The notes under the pieces: generated by a model
The model's input: the letters and a program-made list of their open reading frames with translations, nothing else
Told to the model about the DNA's origin: nothing
Database searches by the model: none
Program-made: the position numbers and the translations under genes
Source: CAYQXJ01 sp964421565
GTDB taxonomy: Bacteria; Planctomycetota; Brocadiia; SM23-32
Direction: 5' to 3'
DNA: 64,000 bases
NCBI GenBank assembly: GCA_964421565.1
Contig: CAYQXJ010000005.1
Span: forward strand, 124,001 to 188,000
Shown here: piece after piece, positions 33,942 through 42,616 of the stretch
How positions within the stretch are numbered: position 1 is the stretch's first letter
How the letters are laid out: each line of letters starts with the position of its first letter

Positions 33942-34370
33942 ATGCAACCGGATAGGCTTTTCGACGAGTTTCTGGAGGGCGCCATCGATCGGAGCAGCCA
34001 GGTGGCCGAGTGCGGCGTTCATCTGACGGTGCGCGACGTCCACCGGCTGCATTCGCACGGGGACCTGGACTTCGGCGGCAGCGAGTATCGGCCGGCTGCG
34101 ACCCGAACCGTGAGCGTCATCGAGCACAAGCCGGGCGATCAGTACGGCTGGTGGCGGCTCGACCAGGGGGTCTACATCGTCAAGTTCAACGAGCGGGTCA
34201 GGGCCGGGGCACCGAGCATGCTGATCGCGCCCAACGCGCGCCTGCTGGCGACCGGATGCAGCATCGCGCCCACCGTCGCCGGCGCTGGCGAGCTGCAAAG
34301 CGTGCTAACAGTGCCCTGCTGCGGCGCGCGGCTGAAGGAGAACGCCCGAGTGGCGATCCTGCTGGGCTGA
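33942..34370 (+). CDS. dUTPase/dCTP-deaminase superfamily protein
   Basis: A 142-residue protein resembling the trimeric dUTPase/Dcd fold. GVYIVKFNERVRAGAPSMLI, then NARLLATGCSIAPTV, GELQSVLTVPC and a closing LKENARVAILLG follow the order seen in archaeal-type dCTP deaminase/dUTPase proteins. It is shorter than typical Dcd (about 190 residues) and the deaminase catalytic Glu motif is not obvious to me, so hydrolysis of dUTP or a regulatory role is more likely than deamination. The ATG at 33942 has GGAGGAG about 5 bases upstream; an earlier GTG-type frame start at 33897 lacks one. It sits between the purM and kdsB promoters as a single gene. Confidence 0.6.
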   Translation: MQPDRLFDEFLEGAIDRSSQVAECGVHLTVRDVHRLHSHGDLDFGGSEYRPAATRTVSVIEHKPGDQYGWWRLDQGVYIVKFNERVRAGAPSMLIAPNARLLATGCSIAPTVAGAGELQSVLTVPCCGARLKENARVAILLG

Positions 34371-34376
34371 AAGGGC

Positions 34377-34405
34377 TTGGCGCAGAGCCGCGCCTGCGCT
34401 ACAAT
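34377..34405 (+). promoter_or_regulatory. Putative sigma70-type promoter for kdsB
   Basis: TTGGCG (34377-34382) and TACAAT (34400-34405) are spaced by 17 bases. They end about 29 bases before the GTG start of kdsB. Confidence 0.6.
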
Positions 34406-34433
34406 GCCGTGACGACCCCAGCGGAGGGCGTCC

Positions 34434-35192
34434 GTGCAGCAGAGCGCAGTCGTCATCATCCCAGCCCGATACCACTCCACGCGCCTGCCGGGCAAGCCGA
34501 TTCTTGAACGCGTGCGCGAGGCGACGGGCAAGTACCTGATTCACCACGTGTACGAGCGCGCGGCGCATGCCCGCTGTGTGGAGCGCGTGATCGTTGCCAC
34601 GGACGACGAGCGGATACTGGACGCCGTGCGGTCCTTCGGCGGGGAGGCCCGCATCACCGACGTTCGGCACCGCAGCGGCACCGACCGCGTCGCCGAAGTC
34701 GCCGAGGATCTCGACGCGGACATCGTGGTCAACGTGCAAGGCGACGAGCCGGAGATAAGGCCGCAGCAGATCGACCAGGTCGTCAGCCTGCTGCAGGACG
34801 ACGACGAGGCCGCGATGGGGACCCTTGCGCATGCGATCGCGGACGAACGGGAGTGGCGCAACCCCGCCGTGGTCAAGGTCGTCTGTGGCGGCGGCGTGGC
34901 CCTCTACTTCAGCCGCAGCCCGATACCTTTCCCCCGCGACTACGACGGGCCGCCGCAGGGCGCGCCGTCGCCGCCCCTGCGGCACCTGGGCATCTACAGC
35001 TACCGACGCCAGTTCCTGCTGCGCTACAGCGACCTGCCGCCGTCGCCGCTGGAGGACTGCGAGAAACTGGAGCAGTTGCGGGCATTAAGCGCCGGCTGCC
35101 GCATCCGTGTCGGCGTCACACCGTGGCGCTCCCGTGGCATCGACACTCCGGAGGACCTGGATGACTGGCTTGCGACGTTTGTCGAGGACTAA
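34434..35192 (+). CDS. kdsB: 3-deoxy-manno-octulosonate cytidylyltransferase (CMP-KDO synthetase)
   Basis: A 252-residue enzyme that activates KDO with CTP for lipopolysaccharide inner-core synthesis. The N-terminal IIPARYHSTRLPGKPI is diagnostic. Further motifs are VIVATDDERI, the substrate loop GTDRVAEVAEDL and the metal-binding NVQGDEPEI. HLGIYSYRRQFLLRY and the closing GIDTPEDLD are also typical. GTG 34434 has GGAGGG upstream. The gene indicates a Gram-negative outer membrane with KDO. The other kds genes are not in the window. Confidence 0.97.
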   Translation: MQQSAVVIIPARYHSTRLPGKPILERVREATGKYLIHHVYERAAHARCVERVIVATDDERILDAVRSFGGEARITDVRHRSGTDRVAEVAEDLDADIVVNVQGDEPEIRPQQIDQVVSLLQDDDEAAMGTLAHAIADEREWRNPAVVKVVCGGGVALYFSRSPIPFPRDYDGPPQGAPSPPLRHLGIYSYRRQFLLRYSDLPPSPLEDCEKLEQLRALSAGCRIRVGVTPWRSRGIDTPEDLDDWLATFVED

Positions 35193-35225
35193 CGTGCCGC
35201 CCAACTCGTGATGTGAGGCTGCCAC

Positions 35226-36479
35226 ATGCAGAGGATGCACGACCATCGCTTCAGCCAGAACGGGCGCCGCATGAAGGCGTCGGAGATCCGCGAGCTGCTG
35301 AAACTGACCCAGCGCGAGGAAGTGATAAGCTTCGCCGGCGGCTTGCCGAACCCCGATGCCTTCCCCATCGAGGGGCTTCGGCCCTGCATCGACCACGTGA
35401 TGGAGGAACACCCCCGCGAGGCCCTGCAGTATGGGCCGACCGAGGGGCACAACAAGCTGCGCGACGCCATCGCGCGCGGCATGGGCCGCGTGCACAAAAC
35501 GCCGCAGAAGCTGCATAACATCCTCATCACGCACGGCTCGCAACAGGCACTCAGCCTGCTCAGCCACGTGCTGCTCGACCCGGGGGACGCCGTTGTCGCC
35601 GGCGCGCCCACCTACCTGGGCGCCGTGCAGGCATTCGGGGCATTCGGGGCCCGCATCGAGTGTGTGCCGCTCGACGCCAACGGCATCCGCACCGACCTGC
35701 TCGAGAAGAAACTTGACCAGCTCGCCGAACAGAGGCACCGACCGAAACTGCTCTACGTGATGCCGACCTTCCAGAATCCCACCGGCGCCACGATGCCCCT
35801 CTCGCGCCGACGCGAGCTCTACCGGCTGGCCTGTGAGCACGACCTGCTGATGATCGAGGACGACCCCTACGGATTCCTGCGCTATGACGGCGGGGACGTG
35901 CCACTGATCAAAAGCCTCGACGAAGAGGGCCGGGTAGTTTACGTCAGCTCCTTCTCGAAGATACTGGCGCCGGGCTTCCGCATCGCGTGGATCGCCGCGC
36001 CTGAAAGCATCGTCAACAAGGTCTGCCTCGCCAAGCAGGCCCAGGACCTCTGCTCGAACACCTTCGCCCAGTACTGCATCTTCGAAGCGATGTACCACGA
36101 CATCCTGTTCCCCCATATCAACGACATCATCACTATCTACCGCACCAAACGCGACGCCATGCTGGAGGCGATGGAGCGCCACTTCCCGCCGCGCGCGAAA
36201 TGGAACCGCCCGGAGGGCGGCCTCTTCGTGTGGGTGGTGCTGCCCCCGTTCGTGGACACGCGCGACATGTTCGCCAAGGCGATCGCGAACGACGTCGCCT
36301 ACGTGGTGGGACAGGCGTTCTTCCCCGACGGGGGCGGGCAGAACACCATGCGGCTGAACTTCAGCCACGCCAGCGACGAGATGATCGAGGAGGGCATACG
36401 CCGGCTGGGAAAGGTCATTCACGAGGAGATCGAGCAGAAGGAGCAAACGCTCGAGGACGAGCTGATCGGCGGGTTCTGA
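35226..36479 (+). CDS. PLP-dependent aminotransferase, class I/II (2-aminoadipate/MocR-like)
   Basis: A 417-residue fold-type I aminotransferase. The PLP Lys sits in VSSFSKILAPGFRIAW. The Asp that holds the pyridine nitrogen is in MIEDDPYGFLRY, and the Asn in MPTFQNPTGATM. LSLLSHVLLDPGDAVVAGAP is also typical. It lacks the GntR domain of MocR proteins, so it resembles LysN-type 2-aminoadipate, aromatic or branched-chain transaminases. The substrate cannot be fixed from sequence. It begins 34 bases after kdsB and may be co-transcribed with it. GAGG lies upstream of the ATG; a second ATG at 35235 is possible. Confidence 0.92.
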   Translation: MQRMHDHRFSQNGRRMKASEIRELLKLTQREEVISFAGGLPNPDAFPIEGLRPCIDHVMEEHPREALQYGPTEGHNKLRDAIARGMGRVHKTPQKLHNILITHGSQQALSLLSHVLLDPGDAVVAGAPTYLGAVQAFGAFGARIECVPLDANGIRTDLLEKKLDQLAEQRHRPKLLYVMPTFQNPTGATMPLSRRRELYRLACEHDLLMIEDDPYGFLRYDGGDVPLIKSLDEEGRVVYVSSFSKILAPGFRIAWIAAPESIVNKVCLAKQAQDLCSNTFAQYCIFEAMYHDILFPHINDIITIYRTKRDAMLEAMERHFPPRAKWNRPEGGLFVWVVLPPFVDTRDMFAKAIANDVAYVVGQAFFPDGGGQNTMRLNFSHASDEMIEEGIRRLGKVIHEEIEQKEQTLEDELIGGF

Positions 36480-36491
36480 GCCCCCTGAGCC

Positions 36492-37868
36492 CTACTGGCC
36501 GAGTCGCTGCTGCCATGATTCGAGCTGTCGGTCCACCTCGGCGGGCGAGGAGGAGCCGTGTGAGCGGTAGTTCTCCACGCAGTTCTGTGTTCCCAGCGCG
36601 CCGTAGACGTCGTCGGCGATGACCGGGCTGAAGGAGCCTAGCTCCTCCAGGCTCAGCTCGCGCAGTTCGACACCGTCGGCGGCCGCCCGGCGCACGGCCC
36701 GGCCCACGATCTGGTGGGCTTCGCGGAAGGGGATGCCCCGCTTGACCAGGTAGTCCGCCAGGGCAGTGGCATCCATGTGCCCCTGCTCGGCCGCCGCGCG
36801 CATGTTTTCCCGCTTGAACTCCGTGGTCCGTATGAGGCTCGCGGCGATCGACAGCGATGCGCAGACGGTGTCGACTGCGTCGAACAGGGCCTCCTTGTCC
36901 TCCTGCATGTCACGGTTGTAGGCCAGGGGCAGGCCCTTCATATGCGTCAGCAGGGCCATCAGGTCGCCATAGACGCGCCCGCAGCGCCCGCGGATAAGCT
37001 CCAGCACGTCAGGGTTCTTCTTCTGCGGCATGATGCTCGAGCCGGTGCAGTAGGCCTCGTCCAGGTCGATGAAGTCGTGCTCGCGCGTGGACCAGATCAG
37101 CCACTGCTCGGCCAGGCGGGATAGGTGCATGGCGGCTATGGCCAGGGCCGAGACGAGTTCGATCACGAAGTCGCGGTCGCTCACGGCGTCGATGCTGTTG
37201 GAGAATACCGCGTCGAAACCGAGCTTCTCGGCCGTGAGTTTCGCCTCAATCGGCAGGGCCGTGCCCGCCAGCGCGCAGGCGCCCAAGGGGCTCACGTTCG
37301 TGCGCTCGCGGCACCCTGCCAGGCGCTGCCGGTCGCGTTCCAGCATCTCCACAAACGCCAGCAGTTCGTGCGCGAGCAGCACCGGCTGGGCATGCTGCAT
37401 GTGCGTGCAGCCGGGCATGATGGCGTCGCGGTAGTCCTGCGCCTTGCCCACCAGCGCGCGCTGGCACTCCTGCACCAGCATGCCCGTGCGCTCTATGGCG
37501 CCACGGCACCAGAGCCGCACGTCGCAGGCGACCTGGTCGTTGCGGCTGCGAGCCGTGTGCAGCTTCCGGCCCACGTCGCCGATGCGCGCAATCAGCGCCG
37601 CCTCGATGTTCATGTGCACGTCTTCCAGTGGCACGCTCCACTCGAACTGACCGTCCTCGATCTCGCGCTCGATGTCCCGCAGTCCCTCGCGAATCAGCAC
37701 CAGTTCGGCCTTCGTCAGCAATTCGCATTCGGCGAGCATCTCGGCATGGGCTACGCTGCCGCGGATGTCCTCTTTGTAGAGCCGGCAGTCGAAGCTGACC
37801 GACTCGGCGAACTGCTCCACGGCCTGTTCGGTGTCCTTCTCGAATCGGCCGCCCCAGGGCTTCTTCAT
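36492..37868 (-). CDS. argH: Argininosuccinate lyase
   Basis: A 458-residue ArgH that splits argininosuccinate into arginine and fumarate. It opens with KKPWGGRFEKDTEQAVEQF. The active-site signature is GSSIMPQKKNPDVLEL, whose Ser is the catalytic residue. HTARSRNDQVACDVRLW and the THMQHAQPVLLAHELLAF segment are also present. Length is normal. The start at 37868 was chosen over 37874 because AAGGA is then about 8 bases upstream. It is convergent with the aminotransferase gene, with a gap of only 12 bases. Confidence 0.97.
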   Translation of the reverse strand: MKKPWGGRFEKDTEQAVEQFAESVSFDCRLYKEDIRGSVAHAEMLAECELLTKAELVLIREGLRDIEREIEDGQFEWSVPLEDVHMNIEAALIARIGDVGRKLHTARSRNDQVACDVRLWCRGAIERTGMLVQECQRALVGKAQDYRDAIMPGCTHMQHAQPVLLAHELLAFVEMLERDRQRLAGCRERTNVSPLGACALAGTALPIEAKLTAEKLGFDAVFSNSIDAVSDRDFVIELVSALAIAAMHLSRLAEQWLIWSTREHDFIDLDEAYCTGSSIMPQKKNPDVLELIRGRCGRVYGDLMALLTHMKGLPLAYNRDMQEDKEALFDAVDTVCASLSIAASLIRTTEFKRENMRAAAEQGHMDATALADYLVKRGIPFREAHQIVGRAVRRAAADGVELRELSLEELGSFSPVIADDVYGALGTQNCVENYRSHGSSSPAEVDRQLESWQQRLGQ

Positions 37869-37920
37869 GGTCATTTCCTTTTCGGTCGGGTAACAAGGGC
37901 CTCTGTGGCCGGATAGCCAT

Positions 37921-37950
37921 AATCTACGGGACCGCCACCGGCGGTTGCAA
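37921..37950 (-). promoter_or_regulatory. Putative promoter for argH
   Basis: On the minus strand TTGCAA (37950-37945) and TAGATT (37926-37921) are spaced by 18 bases. They lie about 55 bases before the argH start. Each box has some mismatches. Confidence 0.45.
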
Positions 37951-37980
37951 TCGCTGAGTGCGGCTCAGCGGCGCAAGCAC

Positions 37981-38009
37981 CTTTCGCGGCAGCACGGTGC
38001 GGCTATAAT
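37981..38009 (+). promoter_or_regulatory. Putative promoter for the esterase-like gene
   Basis: A perfect TATAAT lies at 38004-38009 with a weak CTTTCG at 37981-37986, 17 bases away. The GTG start of the hydrolase follows 45 bases later. Confidence 0.5.
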
Positions 38010-38054
38010 GGCGCGTCGGTGTGAAACTGTAGAGACATCAGTCAGGAGCCGCCC

Positions 38055-39071
38055 GTGAAAGAACGTTACTTCTCCCCATCCGAGTACCACCGCAGCCTGC
38101 TGCAGAAGACTGAGCGCGAGTTCGCCTGGCGGGGACAGGACTTCGAGCCCTGGCAGAGCGCCCTACGGAGCCGCCTGCTGGACCTGCTCGGGGGCTTTCC
38201 GCAGAAGAAAGAGCCCCTCGAAGTCGAGGAGGTCGAGCACGAGCGGACCGATGAGTATGCGCGCATCAAGCTGGTCTTCACCGCTGAGGAATGCGCCGAC
38301 GTGCCGGCGCACTTGCTGGTCCCGGCGAGGGGCAAGCCGCCCTTCCCCGCCATGGTATGCGTGCAGGGCCACTCCACCGGCATGCACCTCTCGGTGGGCG
38401 AGGCGAAGTCCGACGCAGATGCCGAATCGATCGCTGGTGACCGTGACTTCGCCCTGCAGGCCGTACGCAACGGCTTCGTGGCCCTCGCCATAGAACAGCG
38501 CTGCTTCGGCGAGCGCGAGGAGCGCAAGATGCCTCGCACCTACGACAACCGTTGCGTCGCCGCCACCATGCATTCCCTGATGCTCGGCCGCACGCTGATC
38601 GGCGAGCGGGTCTGGGACATCATGCGCGGCATCGACCTGCTGCAGGAACAGCCGGAGGTCGACGCTGATCGCATCGCCTGCCTGGGCAACTCCGGCGGCG
38701 GCACGGCGACCTTCTTCGCCGCGTGCGTGGAGCGCCGCATCGGCCTCGCCGTCCCCTCCTGCTACTTCTGCACGTTCGAGCGCTCCATCATGTCCATACC
38801 CCACTGCGTGGACAACTACGTGCCGGGGCTGCTCACCGTGGCGGAGATGGGCGAACTGGCCGGCCTTATCGCCCCCCGCCGCCTGCTCGTAGTCGCCGGC
38901 CAGGATGATGAGATATTCCCCATCGACGGCGTGCACAAGGCGTTTGAGACAGCGCAGTCGATATTCGAAGCAGCCGACTGCCCGGAGAACCTGCGGCTCG
39001 TCGTGGGGCCAGCCGGCCACCGCTTCTACGCCGATCTCGCCTGGCCGCTCATCCACCAGATGATGCCATAG
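38055..39071 (+). CDS. Alpha/beta hydrolase, acetyl-esterase/dienelactone-hydrolase type
   Basis: A 338-residue alpha/beta hydrolase with no signal peptide. The nucleophile elbow reads CLGNSGGGTATFF (G-x-S-x-G form). The acid is in VVAGQDDEIFPIDG and the catalytic His in VVGPAGHRFYADLAWP. An N-terminal helical region and PAHLLVPARGKPPFPAMVCV place it with the large bacterial esterases often found in polysaccharide loci (Abhydrolase_7 type). It may remove acetyl groups from imported sugars. GTG 38055 has AGGAG about 7 bases upstream. It converges on the oligogalacturonate module. Confidence 0.85.
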   Translation: MKERYFSPSEYHRSLLQKTEREFAWRGQDFEPWQSALRSRLLDLLGGFPQKKEPLEVEEVEHERTDEYARIKLVFTAEECADVPAHLLVPARGKPPFPAMVCVQGHSTGMHLSVGEAKSDADAESIAGDRDFALQAVRNGFVALAIEQRCFGEREERKMPRTYDNRCVAATMHSLMLGRTLIGERVWDIMRGIDLLQEQPEVDADRIACLGNSGGGTATFFAACVERRIGLAVPSCYFCTFERSIMSIPHCVDNYVPGLLTVAEMGELAGLIAPRRLLVVAGQDDEIFPIDGVHKAFETAQSIFEAADCPENLRLVVGPAGHRFYADLAWPLIHQMMP

Positions 39072-39084
39072 CAGCCTGCGACCG

Positions 39085-40026
39085 TCACAGCCATGGATGC
39101 CGGTGAGGGCCGCCGAGCTGCAGCCCGAGCCAACGCTGGCGTGCCGTCCAGCCCGGGGGGGAGACTTCGTCCAGCCTGTCCATATCCTGCTGCGTCAGCT
39201 CCACGTCGAGCGCGCCCAGGTCATCTTCGAGCTGCTCCAGCCGGCTCGGACCGGCGATGGGACAGGTGATGCCCGGCCGCCGCATGCACCACGCCATGGA
39301 AAGCTGCGTGGTGGTGCAGCCCTTCTCGCGGGCCATCCGCTGCGCGGCCTCGAGCACACGCCATTCGCGCTCGCTCAGCTCAACATGCCCCGGCGGGCTG
39401 TCGCGGCGAAAGCGGTCCTGCAGCACCCCCGCCCCGAGCGGAGACCAGACCATGAGCCCCACTCCGTAGGTCCGGCACATGGAGACCACCTCGACCTCGA
39501 TACCCCGTGCCAGCAGTGAGTAGACCGGCTGCTCCACCGCGAAGCGGTTCAGCCCGAGTTCGCGCGAGACCCAGAGACCCTCCAGTATCTGCCACGCCTT
39601 GAACGCGCTGGTGCCGATGTAGCGCACCTTGCCGGCCCTGACCAGGTCGTCCAACGCGCGCAAGGTTTCGTCGACGGGAATGTCGGGGTTCGGCCGATGA
39701 AGCAGCAGCACGTCGATGTAATCGGTCCGCAAGGCGCGCAAGGACTGCTCACAAAGCCGCAGCACCGAAGCGCGATCGTTGCGGGTCGGCGTGATCTTGG
39801 TGCAAACCACCACATCATCCCGGCGTCCGTTCCGCTCAAGCGCCCGCCCGACGATGGGTTCGCTCTCGTAGGCACGCGCCGTGTCTACGAAGTTTATGCC
39901 CGCGTCGAGTGCGCGGTCGATGATGCGGCAGGCGTCCTGTTCGCCGGTTTTGCGGCCGAACTTGACCGTCCCCAGACACAGGACGCTGACCTTCAGGCCG
40001 GTGCGGCCCAGGTTCCTGTATTCCAT
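39085..40026 (-). CDS. Aldo/keto reductase
   Basis: A 313-residue NADPH-type aldo/keto reductase. The tetrad is visible: Asp and Tyr in NFVDTARAYES, Lys in VVVCTKITP and His in VLLLHRPNPD. The N-terminus MEYRNLGRTGLKVSVLCLGT is typical of the family. Substrate is unknown. It is the last of three minus-strand genes after oligogalacturonate lyase and a hydroxyacid dehydrogenase, with a gap of 10 bases, so it may reduce a sugar or uronate intermediate. Confidence 0.93.
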   Translation of the reverse strand: MEYRNLGRTGLKVSVLCLGTVKFGRKTGEQDACRIIDRALDAGINFVDTARAYESEPIVGRALERNGRRDDVVVCTKITPTRNDRASVLRLCEQSLRALRTDYIDVLLLHRPNPDIPVDETLRALDDLVRAGKVRYIGTSAFKAWQILEGLWVSRELGLNRFAVEQPVYSLLARGIEVEVVSMCRTYGVGLMVWSPLGAGVLQDRFRRDSPPGHVELSEREWRVLEAAQRMAREKGCTTTQLSMAWCMRRPGITCPIAGPSRLEQLEDDLGALDVELTQQDMDRLDEVSPPGWTARQRWLGLQLGGPHRHPWL

Positions 40027-40036
40027 GACGTCACCC

Positions 40037-40900
40037 TCAGTGACGCTTCATGTTCTCCCGCGCAGCGGCCAGGAAGGAATACGGCCATCCCTTCTGCGGC
40101 TCCACCTTCATTGCCAGTTCGGCCAGGTCGCGCACCGCCCGGGCGACGGGCATGCCCCCGGTGCGGACCGCGCAGTTCATGTCCTTCAGGAACAGGCGCG
40201 TCCAATGGGTCGGATCGCCGTGGGCCTCCTGCTTCTTCGCCGACTCCGCCAGCCAGCCGACGGCTCGATCGCGGCCACCGAGAGCCTCGTCTGCCTTCTC
40301 CAGCGCGACCCCCATGCTCTCAGCGTAGGCGATCGCTTCGGCCTTGCACGCCATCTGCGCGCAGGCGATGGTCTGGTTCATCAGCTTCACCACCTCGCCG
40401 CAGCCCGAAGGTCCGACGTGAACGACGTTCTTCGCCACCGTCTCCAGCAGGGGGCGGCAGCGGGCGAAGGCTTGTTCGGTGCCTCCGACGGGCATGGTCT
40501 CCGAGCAGCCCTCGCTGTGCCCGCCGATCAGCGGCGCGTCCAGGAAGTCCGCCCCCCGCTCGCAGAGCCGCCCGGCAAACTGGCGGCTTCGCTCCGGCGG
40601 GATGGTGGCGGTATCGACGAACAGCTTGCCGGCGCACTCGCCCGTCCCCGCCCCGTCCTCGCCGAAGAGCACTTGCTCGACCTGTTCGTCGTTGACCAGC
40701 GCCATGAACACCACACCGCACGCCTCGGCCACAGCCCGTGCCGAGTCGCAGAAGACGGCCCCCCGCTCAAGCAGGTCCTTGGCCCTCTCGGGATGGATGT
40801 CATGCACGTGGAGGGCATGGCCGGCCGCCAGCAGGCAGTCGGCCAGCCCGTGCCCGATGAAGCCCGTTCCGATCAGCCCCACTGGTTCGGATCCCGCCAT
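40037..40900 (-). CDS. NAD-binding 3-hydroxyisobutyrate/tartronate-semialdehyde-type dehydrogenase
   Basis: A 287-residue beta-hydroxyacid dehydrogenase. The Rossmann motif is VGLIGTGFIGHGLADCLLAA. The substrate segment reads FLDAPLIGGHSEG, where the family has 'D-A-P-V-S-G-G'; the change from S-G to I-G is mild. The catalytic Lys lies in GEVVKLMNQTIA. Candidates are tartronate semialdehyde reductase or a related uronate-pathway enzyme. The start is 6 bases after the lyase stop and the next gene follows 10 bases on, which indicates one operon. Confidence 0.9.
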   Translation of the reverse strand: MAGSEPVGLIGTGFIGHGLADCLLAAGHALHVHDIHPERAKDLLERGAVFCDSARAVAEACGVVFMALVNDEQVEQVLFGEDGAGTGECAGKLFVDTATIPPERSRQFAGRLCERGADFLDAPLIGGHSEGCSETMPVGGTEQAFARCRPLLETVAKNVVHVGPSGCGEVVKLMNQTIACAQMACKAEAIAYAESMGVALEKADEALGGRDRAVGWLAESAKKQEAHGDPTHWTRLFLKDMNCAVRTGGMPVARAVRDLAELAMKVEPQKGWPYSFLAAARENMKRH

Positions 40901-40906
40901 CGTCAG

Positions 40907-42037
40907 CTAGTCCTTTATCGGCGGCAGCGCGTCGAACTCCGGCACGTCGGCTACGTACAGGTTCCCATAGCCGGTTGCGTCGCTGGTGTAGAGCACCCGC
41001 TTGCCGTCCGGCGTGAAGCGCGGATGCACGTGTACCTGCTGCACGTGCTTGCTGGAGCGGTGTTCGCAGAGGGCGCGCGGCCCGTCAAAACCCTCCCCGT
41101 TCCACTGCCAGATGCGCACGTCCTTGCCGGCGTCGCCGACGACCTGCGCGAAACCGTTCGAATGGATGTGGCCCGTCTCGAACGGGAAGTCGACCTCGAA
41201 ACGTTCAGTATCGTCATATCTGACACGGCCGAAGAGCTTGCGCCCGTCGGCCTTTGCGCCGTGGTAGCCGATGTGCACGCCGTCGGCATGCCAGTATTCG
41301 TGGCCGACGACCTCGCCCTCCTGCTCGCGCGGGCGGATCTTCCACACCTCACCGCTCTCGATGTCCATACCCCAGATGCGGTTATCCACCAGGTTCCAGG
41401 GGCCTTCGTGACAGAAGGTGAGCAGGTTGGGCCGAGTGGGGCTGGTGTTGACGTGGCCGATCCACGTCTGCTCCTGCCACATCATCTCGGCGCCGCCGCC
41501 GTCGGTGGCCACGGCGTAGATGCGGCTCTCAGGGTGGGCCTCCCAGCGCTCGCGGAACCCGGCGTAGATGTATTTCAGCGGGGTCTTGATCCTGTCGGCC
41601 ATCTCTTCGAAGACACCGGCACAGACCAGAGCGCCGTCGGCCGTGCAATTGATCATGGAGCTGAGAAAGCCCTCCGGCACCGTGAAAAGAACGCGCACCT
41701 GGTAGCTGTGCAGGTCAACCGACTTCAGCTCCGGCCCGTGCCAGAAGTAAGCCTCAGCGCGCGTCGGATTTACGCACGCGGGTTGGAACCGCGTGTCCGG
41801 CGGGCCGAGGTCGGTAACCTGCGTGATCTCACCCGTGGCGAGCTCAACGCTGAAAAGGTTCGTGCGGTTGTTGCGGTCACTGCCGAACAGCAGGCGCCGG
41901 CCTTCGTCCCACCAGCCGGGGTTGGTGAAGTACAGGTGATAGCTGTGACAGCGGTAATCGGTGAGCCGGCGCACGTATGCGCCGGTCGTGGGGTCTTCGT
42001 ACTCGTACGTCTCGGCCGGGAAAGTCTGCCCTGCGGA
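40907..42037 (-). CDS. Oligogalacturonate lyase-like protein (PL22 fold)
   Basis: A 376-residue seven-bladed beta-propeller. GWWDEGRRLLFGSDRNNRTN, ELATGEITQVTDLG, TSPTRPNLLTFCHEGPWNLV and RIWGMDIESGEVWKI match oligogalacturonate lyases of family PL22. The metal site residues are likely the His of HEYWHADGVH and KHVQQVHVHPRF. These cytoplasmic enzymes split unsaturated digalacturonate. No signal peptide is present. ATG 42037 has GGGGAGA upstream; the open frame extends 23 codons further without a good site. With the next two genes it forms a small uronate-use operon. Confidence 0.88.
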   Translation of the reverse strand, partial: SAGQTFPAETYEYEDPTTGAYVRRLTDYRCHSYHLYFTNPGWWDEGRRLLFGSDRNNRTNLFSVELATGEITQVTDLGPPDTRFQPACVNPTRAEAYFWHGPELKSVDLHSYQVRVLFTVPEGFLSSMINCTADGALVCAGVFEEMADRIKTPLKYIYAGFRERWEAHPESRIYAVATDGGGAEMMWQEQTWIGHVNTSPTRPNLLTFCHEGPWNLVDNRIWGMDIESGEVWKIRPREQEGEVVGHEYWHADGVHIGYHGAKADGRKLFGRVRYDDTERFEVDFPFETGHIHSNGFAQVVGDAGKDVRIWQWNGEGFDGPRALCEHRSSKHVQQVHVHPRFTPDGKRVLYTSDATGYGNLYVADVPEFDALPPIKD

Positions 42038-42124
42038 CATGCCAACGTCTCCCCGCGATGAAGTAGTCGCGCAGGGGAGTCTACCGGCTCGCGAGAGCGG
42101 CCGCAACCTTGCGCCGGGCGCCCG

Positions 42125-42328
42125 CTATGCTGCCGGCGGCGCCGTCCCCTCCGTCACAACTGCGGGCTGCTGGTTCGTCAGGACCAGCCAGAGCGCGTGT
42201 ATTGTCCCCGGCAGCCAGCCCAGTAGGGTCAGGCCGAGGTTGACCCAGAAGTGCGTAGTTATGCCCACCTGCAGGGCTGCTGCGACCGGCGGCAGGAATA
42301 TCGCCAGTATGAGCTTGATGATCACCAT
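42125..42328 (-). CDS. Pmp3/YqaE (UPF0057) small membrane protein
   Basis: A 67-residue protein with two hydrophobic helices. IKLILAIFLPPVAAALQVG and WVNLGLTLLGWLPGTIHALW match the Pmp3/YqaE family, small two-helix membrane proteins linked to stress and ion balance. The start ATG at 42328 is preceded by GGAGGGGC. A 13-residue soluble tail follows. It lies downstream of a non-coding RNA gene on the same strand, but a terminator separates them. Confidence 0.85.
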   Translation of the reverse strand: MVIIKLILAIFLPPVAAALQVGITTHFWVNLGLTLLGWLPGTIHALWLVLTNQQPAVVTEGTAPPAA

Positions 42329-42567
42329 CCCATGCCCCTCCAGCAGTAGTGTCCCCTTCTACGGCACCATTGCAGCGTAACGCCGCGCCGGCCGCGAAAC
42401 AAGGGCTGAGCCGACATTGCGGGCCCAAGTTGGCCCGCCGTTCCGTTCGCGAGGCGCGCAAAGCCAGCCCACCTAACCCGCGTTGACCCCACCAGAACAG
42501 CCGGCGCCGAACTGGGCCGGCGAAGATTGCGGTGTCTGGCCTGATCACGGGACTCCTTCCGTTCCGG

Positions 42568-42588
42568 ATGGGGGCTTATTGCCCCCAT
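42568..42588. repeat. Perfect inverted repeat downstream of the ncRNA terminator
   Basis: ATGGGGGC (42568-42575) and GCCCCCAT (42581-42588) form a perfect 8-bp stem with a 5-base loop. It sits 6 bases beyond the ncRNA terminator in the minus direction. It could be a back-up terminator or a protein-binding site; no T-run follows it on the minus strand. Confidence 0.6.
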
Positions 42589-42594
42589 AGAAAA

Positions 42595-42616
42595 GGCCCG
42601 CTCCGGGGAGCGGGCC
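42595..42616 (-). terminator. Intrinsic terminator of the minus-strand ncRNA
   Basis: A perfect palindrome of GGCCCGCTC and GAGCGGGCC (9-bp stem, 4-base loop). On the minus strand it is followed at once by TTTTCT, the normal layout of a rho-independent terminator. No T-run is present on the + side, so it acts on minus-strand transcripts. Confidence 0.85.
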
